Under the pieces are notes generated by a model. The model did no database searches. It saw only the letters and a list, made by a program, of their open reading frames with translations, and had not been told where the DNA came from. Both the position numbers and the translations under genes were made by a program. From positions 13,347,585 through 13,411,584 of the forward strand of contig NC_135169.1 in the NCBI RefSeq assembly GCF_041146795.1: a stretch of DNA of 64,000 nt, given 5' to 3'. Of this stretch, positions 21,801-33,537 are shown one piece after another. How positions within the stretch are numbered: the first letter of the stretch is position 1; each line of letters begins with the position of its first letter. The stretch is from Maylandia zebra (lineage: Eukaryota > Chordata > Actinopteri > Cichliformes > Cichlidae).

Positions 21801-24800
21801 TCCTGCCCGAAACCGGAAATGACGTCATTTTCGCGGAAAATGTAGTTTTTTACTTGTAGGGCTTAAAAGCCTATACTGGTCATGTTTGACTTTTCTGAAT
21901 AGTTTCTGGGATGCTTAGAACTCGAATTGCACTGCTGGAAATAGTTTATTTTCATGCACATGCTAGGATTGTTTTTTCGTTTTTCCTGCAGTATATAAAA
22001 ATTGGTGTATCTCCAAAATAAAACTATGAAGATACTCAAAATAAATTTCCTGTTGTTGTAAACTATTTTTTGCAACTTCTTTGTAGTTAAAGTTTTGAGG
22101 GATAAACCTCTTAAATTTCTCCAAGTAGAAATATATGTAAAAAAAACAAAAATGATTTTCAATTTTTTTTGTAGTTTATTGCACTTTTTTGCAATTAATG
22201 TAGTTACTATGGACTTAATGCATACATATTATTAAAATATGGGCTATAATAGTTGTATAGCAACTTGAAATGCTCCCACAAATGGCACTACAACATGTAA
22301 AAAAATAATATAAGCTCTGGCGGACTTGGTTCTATAGTAGGTCGTAAGGGTTAAATAAATATCGTCAAATAATCGAGATCTCAATTTCAGTGAAAATAAT
22401 CGTGATTATCATTTTTGCCATAATCGAGCAGCCCTAATCCCAACATCTTAAAATACTTGCACTGTTAGCAATGCCCACATTTTAACAAATATTCAAACAA
22501 TACCTAGCAGCCACTACAAACCAGTCTCTGATTCTGAAGGTTGCAGTGTGGATGCTTGGCTGACTGTAAACACAGGAGAAGTCGATCTGGACTTGGTCTT
22601 TGCGAGTGATGACGTCAGAGTAATTCTGGCTCCTGATGGTGTTCTTATAGATGATGTAGCTGTTGTTGGTCTGCAGGGTCACATAATCAGATACTAAGCA
22701 AGTTCTTCATTGTTTCATCTTTAACATCTGATACTGTTTAAGATGTTGACTGACTGGTATAAACTTCAGATGACCAAAAATTTTAGAATTCACAGAGATC
22801 AAAGCTTAAACAGCAGGAGATGAAACCCACCGTGACCACCGTCCCACATCTGTTGCTGCTGTTGAAGCTGAAGGTCACCATGTGGGTGAGCTTGTCCACC
22901 CGACCCCTGCAGGTCGGGTCGTTGAGCTGTAAAGCAGAGTAATTGATGTCTTTGTCCTCCAGGAGACAACCGACCAGAGTTAGTGAAGCAGAGTTCTCCT
23001 TGCAGACCGTTGCATCACCTGAACGTCACAATATCAGTCAGAAAAATCACAGTTAGAAGCTTTCCTACATTATTCAGCCCTGTTGTCATGGTGATGTCAC
23101 AGCTGTCGTACCCAAAGAGTTGTTTGCTTGGTACTTGGAGGCAAAAATGGTCCGACAAAAGCAGCGAGTGTCACCACTGACCGTCTTCTCACCACAGAAC
23201 TCGTGATCGCTGCAGGTCCTGTCCTGACAGAAGGCCTCAGAGGCTACAGAGGAACACACTCATCTATTATCCTGAAAACATGGGAGCTCTAAAAATCCAC
23301 AGTTCAGTTCTTTAACAAAGGAGAGCTTATTAATAGGGGTGGGTTTTGATTAGTGATTTATCGATTAAAATCGATTCTAGCTTGGATAACGTGATATCGA
23401 TTCATTAAAATCCTGAATCGATTTTTTAATCTAAATTTTAATTTGCCCGAAAAGCCAGAATCTCAGGTTAAACCTCACAAAATTTCAACAACCACCAAAC
23501 AGCTAAAACAGTAAATGAGAGCAGGTACATGGATTCTGCACAAAGACGTAAACACAAAGCGCGGACCCGCGGATCAGGATCAGAATCAGTGAGATGTTGC
23601 CTTTCTCACCCGACGGCACGGACTGGGGCTGAAAGTCGACAGCTCGCTGATTCTGATGTTTCGGCGGGTCCACACTTTGTGTGTACGTATTTTTTGCGCT
23701 AGATTCCGAAGCTGCAGGTTTTCACTGAACCAGCTGCAAAAGAAGCAGCAAACTACGCTTCACATTTGATAAACATCGACGTGAATTTCCTCTGACTTTT
23801 GCTGTTTTGCTTCCACCACGATACAATCACACTTCATGCACAGCTCTCTCTCTCTCTCTCTCTCTCTCAGTCTACTTCAAGAACAGTTTTGTTGAGCTAG
23901 TTAATAGGTATGCCCTCATTGTCATCTGTTGTGATTTTATTTTGAAAGGATGCTTCCTGTTATGCTGCGGAGTATACGCCTTTTGGTGTGAATGGTGTGA
24001 ATGTTCCCATGAAAGCCGATGCCCCACGTGTGATTATTCCTCCGTCTAGATAATAAGTATCTTCAATATTCATGCAGATTCTGCTGGAAGACCCGTCTCT
24101 GCTAACAAGTTTCCAGTCTAAAAATCTGTTTTCTTCATTATTCGCTTGCGCACAAGTCTACCATTGTTTACAGCACTGTTGGCCGCTGTTTTTTTCCTTT
24201 TACTTACTTCCGAAAAGAAAAGCTAATTTCTGCTGTTCAATAGGCTACTGAACAAATTTAAACTTTTTAAAATTGTGCAAAATTGCAAAACGTTTAGCTG
24301 TGTCTCTAATAAAACCTCTGTAACTTTGCTCTGCTTCACTTCAGCAGCATCAGGTAATGTTCATATGCTGATTAATGGGTTTCTTTCGTTTTTGATCTAC
24401 TACAGAATATTTTTATAAAATCTCAGGCCAGGAAAATCACCTTCATGTTTTTCTGTGTTTTATCCTCAGTTACTTTGACACAAAGGTATCTGCTGTGATG
24501 CTTACACCTTTGATAAAGTCTCGCAAGTGTCAGCTTTCTTTTTATAGATATAAAAATATAGAAATGTACCGATGCATGATCTGAATTATAATATTTCTGA
24601 CTGTCTGAGGCCAAATTTCCCCGATTCAAATCAAATCGAATCGAATCAGAATTGAATCGATTCTAGAAATCAGTGACAATCTGACGTCTTATTAAGGTCT
24701 TATTAACATCTTACAGCAGCCGGTATTTGATGTCCAGCCATCCAGAGCGTGGTTGTGTAGACTGCAGGCTCTGGCGTAGGCCTTCAGGAACTGACAGTTG

Positions 24801-27800
24801 AGTCCGTCCACTGCAGGATATTTACACAAAGTGTCGGTGCAGGCGGTTATGTAGGGCTCTGGGTCGATGTCAGTGTTACAGGAGGAGAAGGGCGCCTCCT
24901 TCAGGAGATTACAGCTGTACCACAGATAGAGAAACAAAATTGAAGACAATAAAATAATAATCTGTAATCAGTTGTGTTTATCTTCCATCTATGCTACAGT
25001 CACATGTGATGTACCATGTAATTTACAAGACAGATCAACACACATGTTTTTTATTACGTCAAAGGGTAAACAGATCCTGCCTTGTGGATCAGTCTGCTCA
25101 CCGTTCAGTCACACTGTTGCAGTCGATCGTGCTGTCAGCAGTCTCACTGTACTGCATCTCACAGCTAGGGGGCGACAAACAACAAAGTTCAGGCTCATTC
25201 ATACAAACAGAATATCTGCAACATCAGCAGCAGCAGCAGCAGCAGTCAGAGGGACTCAGAGCTTGTGATGAGGTCTTACCTGGTGGAGCTGTACTCAGAG
25301 AGCCTCAGGTCACTCAGAGAGCTGCTGGAGTTTCCACACAGACCCTCCACAGATGAACCAGCTTGTCCTGCACAGGATCAGGACAGAATGAGTCAGATCA
25401 GCATCAATATTCAAACTGGAGGAACACAGCAGCTCAATAAATAACAGCACAGTTTACAGTTTACATTACATGAGTTAAACTTTATTTTCTGTACCTTCTA
25501 AGAGGATCTGTGCGGTGTTGCCATCAAAGAAGACAGAGATGTTGAGTTTGGTGAGTTCGGCAGTGACTCCAGTTTGGTCCTTAGAGAGCTGCACACCATG
25601 AACCAACTGAGGTGAGCTGCTGAGGGTCAGTGTGGAGTCGTCCAGCTGCATCACAGCAGAGACAAAGTGGAGGAAACACTGAGTGAAACATGTCAAACAC
25701 ACAAACAGGCTGATTTCACAGCAACAACCACTGAGTTCAGCAGCTCTGAAAGAACTGCTTCTAACAGCCCTGAGAAGAACGATGCGAGGAGACACAGCAG
25801 AGGATGAGGGAGGACTTTGGATCAGACTCCACTCTGACACATGAACTGTGGCTGTAGGTCGCTTACCTGAACTCTCCCACCTTGTTCCAGGTGAATGTCA
25901 TGCCCGTCCACACGCAGCGTCACACTGTCCAAAAAGCTCACATCTTTACGACGTCTGTCCCTGAAGTTCCCCAGAACAAGGAAGTCTGGGAGTAACGGAG
26001 TCGAGAACAGAGAGTATGCACAGCGATCCTGGATGGAGTTCATATGGCCGTGGACGTCGATGACAGTGGGGCCGGTCACAGTGCAGGTGGAGTCCAACAT
26101 GGTGTCCAACACACAGCTAACAAAGGCAACCAACCACAAACATCACCATGAGTTGCTGCCAAAGAAGGTTACCCCAGGGGACCCTCTATTTCTTAAGTTA
26201 TTTCACTGTAGAACCTTTTAGTAACAAAATATGAAGAGAAAATATTTACATGCCGTTGCCTTGACAATGCTCCAATGGACCACAACCAGAGGTCTGGAGG
26301 GTTGCAGTCTCAGAACAGGTGACATTGGAGCAGATTTGTGGGTCAGAGTTGACCACAGTACCAGGTTTATACACAGTATCTGGGAAGAGAGGCTTCACTT
26401 TAGTTCAACAGTTTTCCAACTGTAAGTGCAAATAAAACAGTAACAATCAAATCTTTCAGAATTACATAATCCCAAAGTCACGGTAGGAGTTTAAGATTCA
26501 CTAACCTGAGTGTCTGCATCCACTGATATCTATGGTATGATTTTGAGACTGGTAAACAATGTTATTAACCTCTACTTTGTTGATTACGACATCACTGACC
26601 TGAGTATAGAACTAAACAGAAACAAACACAGCTAATGTTATAATCACAGAACAGAAAGAACTGACATCAAGCTGAAAACAGACACAAATGTTGACATTAA
26701 ATATAAAGTATTTAACATATTACGTCAAAGTGTTATTGTTCATATACACACAGACTCACCGCCACTAAACCAGTGCCACGTGCTTCCAAAAACATAGCTG
26801 CTTCTGTCCCAAAGTTGAATAGGTGTAAGCTAATCTGTAAACAGGTTAACAGGAAAGATTCAGTCACTGTGAAGAAGTTTCATCTGAAAGTGTTTAGAAA
26901 AGCTCAGGTTCACAACATTAACATTGGGCCTGTTGAGCTGCATTGCTAAAACATTTTGAATTTCATAATGGAGTGTTTCCATATGCTATAAAAACTACAG
27001 TCATCACACATGTTTTTAAATCAGGTGATTATATAACCAATCATCAGACCAATCCTTCTGCTAGCAACAAAAATAGCAGAAAAAGTGATTTTTAAACAAA
27101 CACGATCATAATCCAACATGTTGTCATATACTGAAGTGATATCCATGCAAGTCTCTGTTTTCATGGTCTGTATTGTCTTAAAGTGCTTCTGTTTTCAATC
27201 TTTAATAGTTGCTTTTGATGTTTAGTTTGTTTGGTTATGATTATGCATTACTTTTACCATTCACATGCGTTGGTCCTGTCTCCTGTGTACGCTTAGATGC
27301 CTTTGCATCTTTGGTTTTCCTTCACCCTTCAGGTGAAAACTAGCCTGTACGGCTGCATCTGACATACTCATGTTAATTAGTCTACAATGTCCCTTTAAAA
27401 AATAAAAAATAAAAAAAACATTTTTCATTTTATGTTTGTTTTCAGTGTTGATTGAAACTATTCATTTTAGGCACACCCTTCAGGCTTTGTGATGCAGAGC
27501 AGGACTCACCTTTGAACTGCTGATCTGCATGGTTATTTGCACACTGCATCTCAAACTGTTCTGAATTGTTTGTGTTTTATTTTTAACCCAACGTTCAAGA
27601 ACAGACTCTGCTTGAACTATATTAAAAGCTGCTCTCCTTTTGTCAGGTGAGCTCCCCACGATGCAGTCGCCTTCATTCCTAGGGTCGTAAAACTTGTCAA
27701 AACACATCACAATGTCTCGTCTTGTGAAGGTCACCTGTAAAAATCAGAGACACAACAAATCAAATAGCAAAATATTTTGTGGGTTTTTCTGTCATGTACA

Positions 27801-30800
27801 GCTGAACTGTTGGTGCTCAGGTTTCAGTCAGAGCTCTCGCTCTGCTTCAGGAAGCTGCATCAGGTGATGGTTACATACTCAGCATCACTGCAGAGGACAT
27901 TAATAAGACGCTGATCTCTGAACTCTTCACTCAGTCTGCAAACATCATCTCTGCTACAGGTGGAGATTAAACAGCAACAACACATAAAGCTCTGCTAAAA
28001 CATCAGGCTTCATCCTACTCACATAGAGCTTCTCGTACTTCTGTCCATAATATGTGATGGGACATGAGCTGATGTCCACCACTGAAGGCTGAGTGACTGA
28101 CTGTTGCTGAGCACCTGAAGACACAGACACACGTGAGAGGTGTGAGCTGCAGCTTGTTAGCTGTTAGGACAAACAAAGGTTCATATTCACGCATTTGTAG
28201 AAACAAAGTATTCGTACAAGTTGCCAAAATCTTGGAAAAGGAGGGTAGATTACAAGTTAAACTTGGGGAACTTATATGGATGGGTATAGTAGACTTAACT
28301 TTTTTATTACTTACTCACTTTACACTCTCATTTGTAATAGCAGAGCATACTCGATGCAGCGATGGACAGCCGGATAGGTCATGATCAGTCTCATAGCTGG
28401 TGTAAAACAACTATTCAAATTATTTTGCTAAAGAAATAGGGTTGATGGATATATGGGGACTTATGAAGTCTTATCTATGTTACGGTAGTACATTAACATG
28501 TACTCTCACGACAGGCCTAAACACTAAAGTACAGAAAGGTTACTATGTTGTAACTTCAGATATTGCATCGTATAGATCAGCTATGCAGTGTTTGGAAAAG
28601 AGAATGAGAGCTGTTTTGATCTTAATATGTTGAGTTGATAACATTCAGAGTGCCAGTGAGGCTAAAACAAAGTAAAACAAAATGTATGAAATACATGACA
28701 GGGACTCACAGATAATCAGGGTGAAGCTGAAAAACCAGTAACAGACAGATATGGACAGGGAAAATACTCCAAATGCAAAGACTGGAGGTCCACTACGAAG
28801 CAGGATTCAAACTTATTTACGCTGGGTTTCCTGTCCTGTGAATGTGTGACTGGGGCATATCATGATGGTAACTAATACTGCAAACCTAACCTGCACTGGG
28901 TAAGAGATCAGCAGGTATGAAATCAATCACCTATTCTCCAGAAATGAGCTTGGCCATTTCTGGGAGATCCCTCGGACCTCTGTATGGCGAGCAGTGTTGG
29001 TCAAGTTACTTGAAAAAAGTAATCAGTAACTACTGATTACCTCCCCAAAAAATAATGCCGTTACTTTACTGATTACTTATTTTCAAAAGTAATTAATTAC
29101 TTAGTTACTTAGTTACTTTTTAAAAACACGATTTACAACCTGAAGAGGTGATAAAGCGATAGATCTTTCAGCCCAATTCTACTTTTTCTGCATAATCCAT
29201 CATACAAAATGTAATCAAATGGAAAAGTCTCTTTTTAAAGCTTGTTTTATTAGTTTTAATCTTTTAACTTTTTGCATCAAGCAAAACTTAAATTATATGC
29301 ACCATTCTCTGACTTGAATAAATTAGTTTAACATTTAAACCTATTTTCTGCACATTCCAGCACATAAAATAAAATATTATTTTGTGTTTACACTCACTCT
29401 TTCAAATAGATGCAAGTAAAACACAGCAGAAAATAAATAAAATCAAAGACTCAGCGGTCCTTTTGCTCTATTTTCACCTGTGAAGCAGGAGTAGGGTAGG
29501 CGGATGCTTGCCCTGGTGCAGGTGTGCCGCGGTCAGTTGAAGAATCCGCGAGTTTCTCTGTGAGATTCCCATTATGTGGTAGCTACTCGGTGCTTGCTTG
29601 GAAGTTTAGGGGTTTTTTTTTGCTGTAAAAAGAAGTTTTCTTCCCACGCACGATGGACGCTAATGTTTTTGTCACTTTTTATGGAATCAAACTCAAAGTA
29701 ATGTTTTTGTATTTCTCTGAGTATCAGTTAAGAAAAAAAAAAGATTCTCAACTTTATTTGCTGATTTTCTCCTGGCTGGCTGCAGATATCTTAACACATC
29801 TTTTCTGTTTTATAAGCATTAATATATTATTCTAAAAGAGAGCAGATATTTGTATTGGTGACCTTGTTAAACATTTTTCAGTTTTACTAACTGAAGTGCT
29901 TGAAGTATAAACTTTTAGTACTATATATTTCTCTACAGTGCCTTTCTCTTCACACACACACTGCTATTTTTGTATGTAGCGATCCATATTTTCCCCATGA
30001 TACAGTTTTATCTTCCTGCATCCAGTAAATATGGAAGCTTGTTTCTGCCACTGAAAAAAATGCTGTCAGTTATCTGCAAGTTACACTTTTGGTTTATTGT
30101 CTTTAAATTTCAATTTAGTAACTCAAGTTTAGGATCAGGACTAGGGGTTATAATTTGTCTGAGTCTTATTAGTTCAAAATGCCACGAAAATAACTCAATA
30201 TTAACATAAAACAGGACTTGAAATGTTCAGTTATTACGTGAAAAGTTTAAGATGAGTGAGTTAAATTGAATGTGAACAGAAAACAGGAAATAATTTCTTC
30301 CACATAGAACCAAAACTATATTTAGTGTGTTTGGACCCTGAAGGACACAAACATGTTAAATGTGAGCAAAATGTTAGTAGAGCTCAGTGTTTTCAATGCA
30401 AAAAAGACCATAGCATTGTCAAACGCGCCAAACCTTCCACGAGAAAATCATAGAAACTAAAAGACAAGACAGGGCGTTTGAAAGAGTTCAGGGAGTCGTG
30501 TTGAATGTAATTAATGAACCATCAGATTGATGGATGGGCGGATGACAGAGATCTACATCCCTTGAACTCTTTAAAAATGCTTGTTTGTTTGTATGATTGT
30601 TTATTCTAAAATAAAGATATGAAAGCAAGGATCCCAGGAAAATCTGTCCATGTTTGTCAGATTATCAGCACTTCAAATGGCCTTCACTGTCCCTCCTTAC
30701 TTCAGGTCATTTGGTCTTTGTTCCTCAGTCTCTGATTATCAGTTCCTGAATACTAATCACCAAATACTCAAGTCTAGTAAGGATTAGGGATGGGTATCGT

Positions 30801-32540
30801 TTAGGTTTTATCCGATACCGGTGCCAAATCGGTACTTTTGAAACGGTGCCGGTGCTCAAACGGTGCTCAAACCGGTGCTTAAAGAATGGAGATCACAAAA
30901 TTGGTCCAAAAACCTCTCATGTTCAGCTGTTTTTTGTAAAAAGACAACAATGTTAGCCTTTTCTGCAGCTATGGGGCATGTATGGTATCACTCTTGGCTG
31001 GAAGCAGTGCTTAAACAATGGAAAAAATACAAACTTTGTCCAAAAACCTCTTGTACCTTTTTAAGGTAATGTTCTTTCTGTCTGTTATGAACCAAATAGG
31101 GCCAGGCAATGACATGAGTGAGGTTTCCCACTTTTTCTTTGGTCATTTTAGCCTTTTTGGCCAGGGTGAAGGGAGTATCTGCCATCAAACAAGAAGACAG
31201 CCGCATGTAGCTATGATGATGTTTGCTAGTTCACCTTACATGCATTAATGTAATAACGTGGTTAGCCTACTCAACGTAAACTACACACGAACAACATTAA
31301 GCTATTCACGCAGAGAAGAACGGCTGCTGCTGCATCATCATCCTCATCATTTCTGCTACACTGGCAGGGCTAGGGGCCAGGACTCTCCTCTCGGCTGCTG
31401 CTGCCATCAAATACGGCGCATTTCTCGGCTTTTAAAAAAACGCTATGCGTCGCCAGGTGTTTCATCAGATTCGAGGTGTTGCCTCCTTTGCACAGTATCA
31501 CAGTATCAGCTTAAAGCACTTGTTGCTGCTGAGTTTGCATATTTTGCTGTGAAGTACAGCCAGACTTTTGAACGCTTCACCTTGGACATTTTTAATCTGT
31601 AGCTCTGCTCTAAAAGAACGTACGTACCTGGACCCGCCTACTATCCTCGGAAACGTAAAATGATTGGCTAGAATCTAAAGTGTATCACAGCTCAGGAAAA
31701 AAAAGCACCGAAATAAAGCACCGAAATGTGCGCTGCTTTTTGGTCTGGTTACTACCGTTTATGTCAGAACCGGTGCACCGGTACCCATCCCTAGTAAGGA
31801 TACTTTTAAAGTAGCTGCGGTGCATGCTTACCTGCCAGTACAATGAATGCAGACAGGAAGAGCAGTGGGCACAGCATGTTGGAGGGAACCAATCGCCTGA
31901 CAAAGACCTGAAAGAAAAAAAAACACAGTTGGACGTCTGTGATTGGACAGAAAGTAGCACAAACATCAAATGGTAACACTTGGAGTTATTACTGTACATC
32001 ATCTGTAAGGTTAGGAAAATCCCAGCATGCAGAATGTTTGAAATTATGACTCTGATGATGTCACAGAAACAGACTAACTGAACAATCATCACTGTGCGAG
32101 TTAAACATCTCCATGCTCCTTCAGCTGTCAGTGAAATTTGTCTCCTTGCATCAACACTTGGCACATTTCCTCTCTGAATCTAAGTTTATTTTCTCATTAA
32201 ACACCAAACTTCAAAGAAGAGAAACATAACAATATGAATAAAAGACTGGAGGAATGCGTATCATGAGCAAAAAAAACAACGAAAACCCTAAATTTATCCT
32301 TTAAAAGGAGGACTCGGCATTTAAAAGTTCTAAAAGTCAGTGTGCGAGTTTTGCCCACTCCTTCGTCTGTCTGTTATTTATCCTGTTAAAGCCACAGAGA
32401 TGCCCGTCAGTGACTCTTTATTGTTCTACTCGTGCAGCTCGTCTTACCTTCTGGAGCTCTGTTGGAGGATGAGGAGGGTGGAGGCTGCTGCTAAGGAGGC
32501 TGTCTGGTGATGGTGTCTCTGTGAGCCGTCCGTCTCTCTT
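18868..32540 (-). CDS. Secreted VWD-C8-EGF-ZP mosaic protein (alpha-tectorin/uromodulin-like), gene 1
   Basis: Minus-strand gene. Exon 1 is non-coding (about 32540-32448). Exon 2, 31907-31832, has its ATG at 31877. The rest: 28114-28023, 27734-27510, 26834-26760, 26600-26506, 26379-26250, 26116-25867, 25645-25495, 25367-25280, 25164-25102, 24914-24715, 23243-23112, 23018-22831, 22670-22504, 21190-20945, 20831-20669, 18960-18868 (TAG). All introns are GT-AG and phases match, except that exon 6 has one base too many. About 800 aa. Order: signal peptide MLCPLLFLSAFIVLA; unclassified N-terminal domain (SCPITYYGQKYEKLY, FNFGTEAAMFLEARGTGL); TIL-like Cys region (CGPLEHCQGNG); VWD (CTVTGPTVIDVHG to EGLCGN); C8; EGF-like (CQDRTCSDHEFCGEK); ZP-N and ZP-C (FSFNMFRFTGG); RVHRS, a possible proprotein-cleavage site; end SVSWTY. 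Such proteins polymerise into extracellular filaments or matrices. No GPI or membrane segment is seen. Confidence 0.85.
19227..20150 (+). mobile_element. piggyBac-like TTAA element carrying promoter-like motifs (copy 1)
   Basis: It starts CCCTTTAAGACC and ends CTTTAAAGGG, with TTAA at both borders (19223-19226 and 20151-20154), the expected target of piggyBac-type elements. It is 924 bp and non-coding, in the last intron of gene 1. Positions 19804-19845 hold TGACGTCA (CRE), CTTCCGG (ETS) and ATGGCGGACATG (YY1-like) in a row, a combination typical of housekeeping promoters. An inverted related copy is at 21481-22350. Confidence 0.75.
21236..22436. mobile_element. hAT element in the ZP intron of gene 1
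   Basis: The ends TAGGGCTGCTCAATTA and ATAATCGAGCAGCCCTA are inverted repeats. A perfect 8-bp target duplication atcccaac lies at 21228-21235 and 22437-22444. It is 1201 bp and lies between exons 16 and 15 of gene 1. The paralogue at 39616-39679 has an uninterrupted short intron at this place, so the insertion came after the gene duplication. A piggyBac-like copy is nested inside (21481-22350). Confidence 0.92.
21481..22350 (-). mobile_element. piggyBac-like TTAA element (copy 2, inverted)
   Basis: Reverse-complement relative of 19227-20150, with CCCTTTAAAT at the low end and GTAAGGG at the high end, flanked by ttta (21477-21480) and ttaa (22351-22354). It retains the same TGACGTCA (21820-21827), CCGGAAA and GTCCGCCAT motifs. 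It is nested inside the hAT element 21236-22436. Confidence 0.72.
23335..24685. mobile_element. Insertion in gene 1 absent from gene 2
   Basis: Comparison of the intron between exons 13 and 12 of gene 1 with gene 2 shows that gene 2 reads straight through cttattaatgtcttatt (around 40506-40521). Gene 1 has about 1351 extra bases between the same two halves. The insert begins AGGGGTGGGTTTTGATTAG and contains several ATCGATT motifs near both ends (23370-23430 and 24635-24665) and a (CT)n run at 23847-23868. The ends are not clear inverted repeats, so the class is uncertain (probably hAT-like). Confidence 0.7.
28992..29130 (+). mobile_element. hAT-like MITE end
   Basis: Begins CAGTGTTGGTCAAGTTACTT followed by many AGTAACT/GATTACT motifs, closely resembling the terminal region of the element at 505-2322. 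No matching right end was found in the intron, so the copy is truncated or its end has decayed. It is located in intron 2 of gene 1. Confidence 0.6.
30785..31793. mobile_element. hAT element next to the signal-peptide exon
   Basis: The ends TAGGGATGGGTA and TACCCATCCCTA are perfect inverted repeats, with a perfect 8-bp target duplication gtaaggat at 30777-30784 and 31794-31801. It is 1009 bp, non-coding, with repeated CCGGTGC motifs. Its right border is only 38 bp from exon 2 of gene 1 (the signal-peptide exon), close to that splice donor. Confidence 0.92.
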
Positions 32541-32560
32541 TATTTGGATCCTTCCTGCTG
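32448..32560 (-). promoter_or_regulatory. Non-coding first exon and promoter region of gene 1
   Basis: On the minus strand a purine/pyrimidine-rich leader ends CTCCAGAAG|GTAAGACG (donor at 32447-32440), giving a spliced 5' UTR that joins exon 2 at 31907. A CCAAATAAAGAG stretch near 32540 could act as a weak TATA-like element. The exact start site is inferred. Confidence 0.5.
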
Positions 32561-32570
32561 TCCACACCCA

Positions 32571-33131
32571 GGTAGAGAGGAGGGCTGGAGGAGCTACCTG
32601 ATGGGAACCTCCCACTGATGAATCAGCCTCTTACAGAGAGACACCTGAAATAAGCCCCCGAGAGCTTCAGGTGTTTTTTGAAACCTTTCAGCATATAACA
32701 TTTATGTCTTCTTAAATGGAATAAAATTAGAAATAATTCCTTATGAATTTTGATTGCTGAGATTTTTCTAGTGACCAACATCTTGTCCCGGTCCCGTTCG
32801 TAATCTCAGCTTTCTAATCACCACGTGGCTGCAAACACAAGTGCACACGGGCAAGAAAGTCGTCAAGGCCACCAAGATACAGAGACGGCAGAGATGGAGG
32901 AGAGTCCCAAGGCTGGAACGTTTGAGGCCAGAGATATCGTATCAAACAAAAATTCCTTTAGTTCACTCCTTGTGCTGAAAGTTTTCGTGTCACCCTCACT
33001 GCACCTCATCTTTGGGATGACTGTGTATTCACACTGTTAGAGTCCTGTTAATGCCATCATATTACAACAACTTTAATCTACATCTGCTTCTGCTCAGACG
33101 GTACCTTTTTAGGGACCAGGAACCAGTGGGG
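32571..33131. repeat. Tandemly duplicated block upstream of gene 1 (A plus B)
   Basis: Block A (32571-32978) is repeated nearly identically at 33130-33537 (offset 559). Block B (32975-33131) is repeated at 35660-35816. The arrangement is A-B-A'-insert-B', so one A-B unit was duplicated in tandem and the second copy was later split by 2.1 kb. Block A begins immediately upstream of the presumed gene 1 start and may contain regulatory sequence. Confidence 0.92.
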
Positions 33132-33537
33132 TAGAGAGGAGGGCTGGAGGAGCTACCTGATGGGAACCTCCCACTGATGAATCAGCCTCTTACAGAGAGA
33201 CACCTGAAATAAGCCCCCGAGAGCTTCAGGTGTTTTTTGAAACCTTTCAGCATATAACATTTATGTCTTCTTAAATGGAATAAAATTAGACATAATTCCT
33301 TATGAATTTTGATTGCTGAGATTTTTCTAGTGACCAACATCTTGTCCCGGTCCCGTTCGTAATCTCAGCTTTCTAATCACCACGTGGCTGCAAACACAAG
33401 TGCACACGGGCAAGAAAGTCGTCAAGGCCACCAAGATACAGAGATGGCAGAGATGGAGGAGAGTCCCAAGGCTGGAACGTTTGAGGCCAGAGATATCGTA
33501 TCAAACAAAAATTCCTTTAGTTCACTCCTTGTGCTGA
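33130..33537. repeat. Second copy of block A
   Basis: A 408-bp near-identical copy of 32571-32978. Visible differences are single substitutions such as agaaataat versus agacataat. It ends at CTGA, where the inserted segment 33538-35659 begins. Confidence 0.92.

Noticed and set aside
25220..25245. CAG repeat that could encode poly-glutamine
   Set aside because: It lies in an intron of gene 1 (about nine CAG units; fewer in gene 2 near 41022) and is not part of any exon.
27850..27965. A possible extra exon of gene 1 on the minus strand with a Cys-containing open stretch
   Set aside because: Exons 3 and 4 join in phase without it and its splice sites are poor, so it was left out. It might be an alternative exon.
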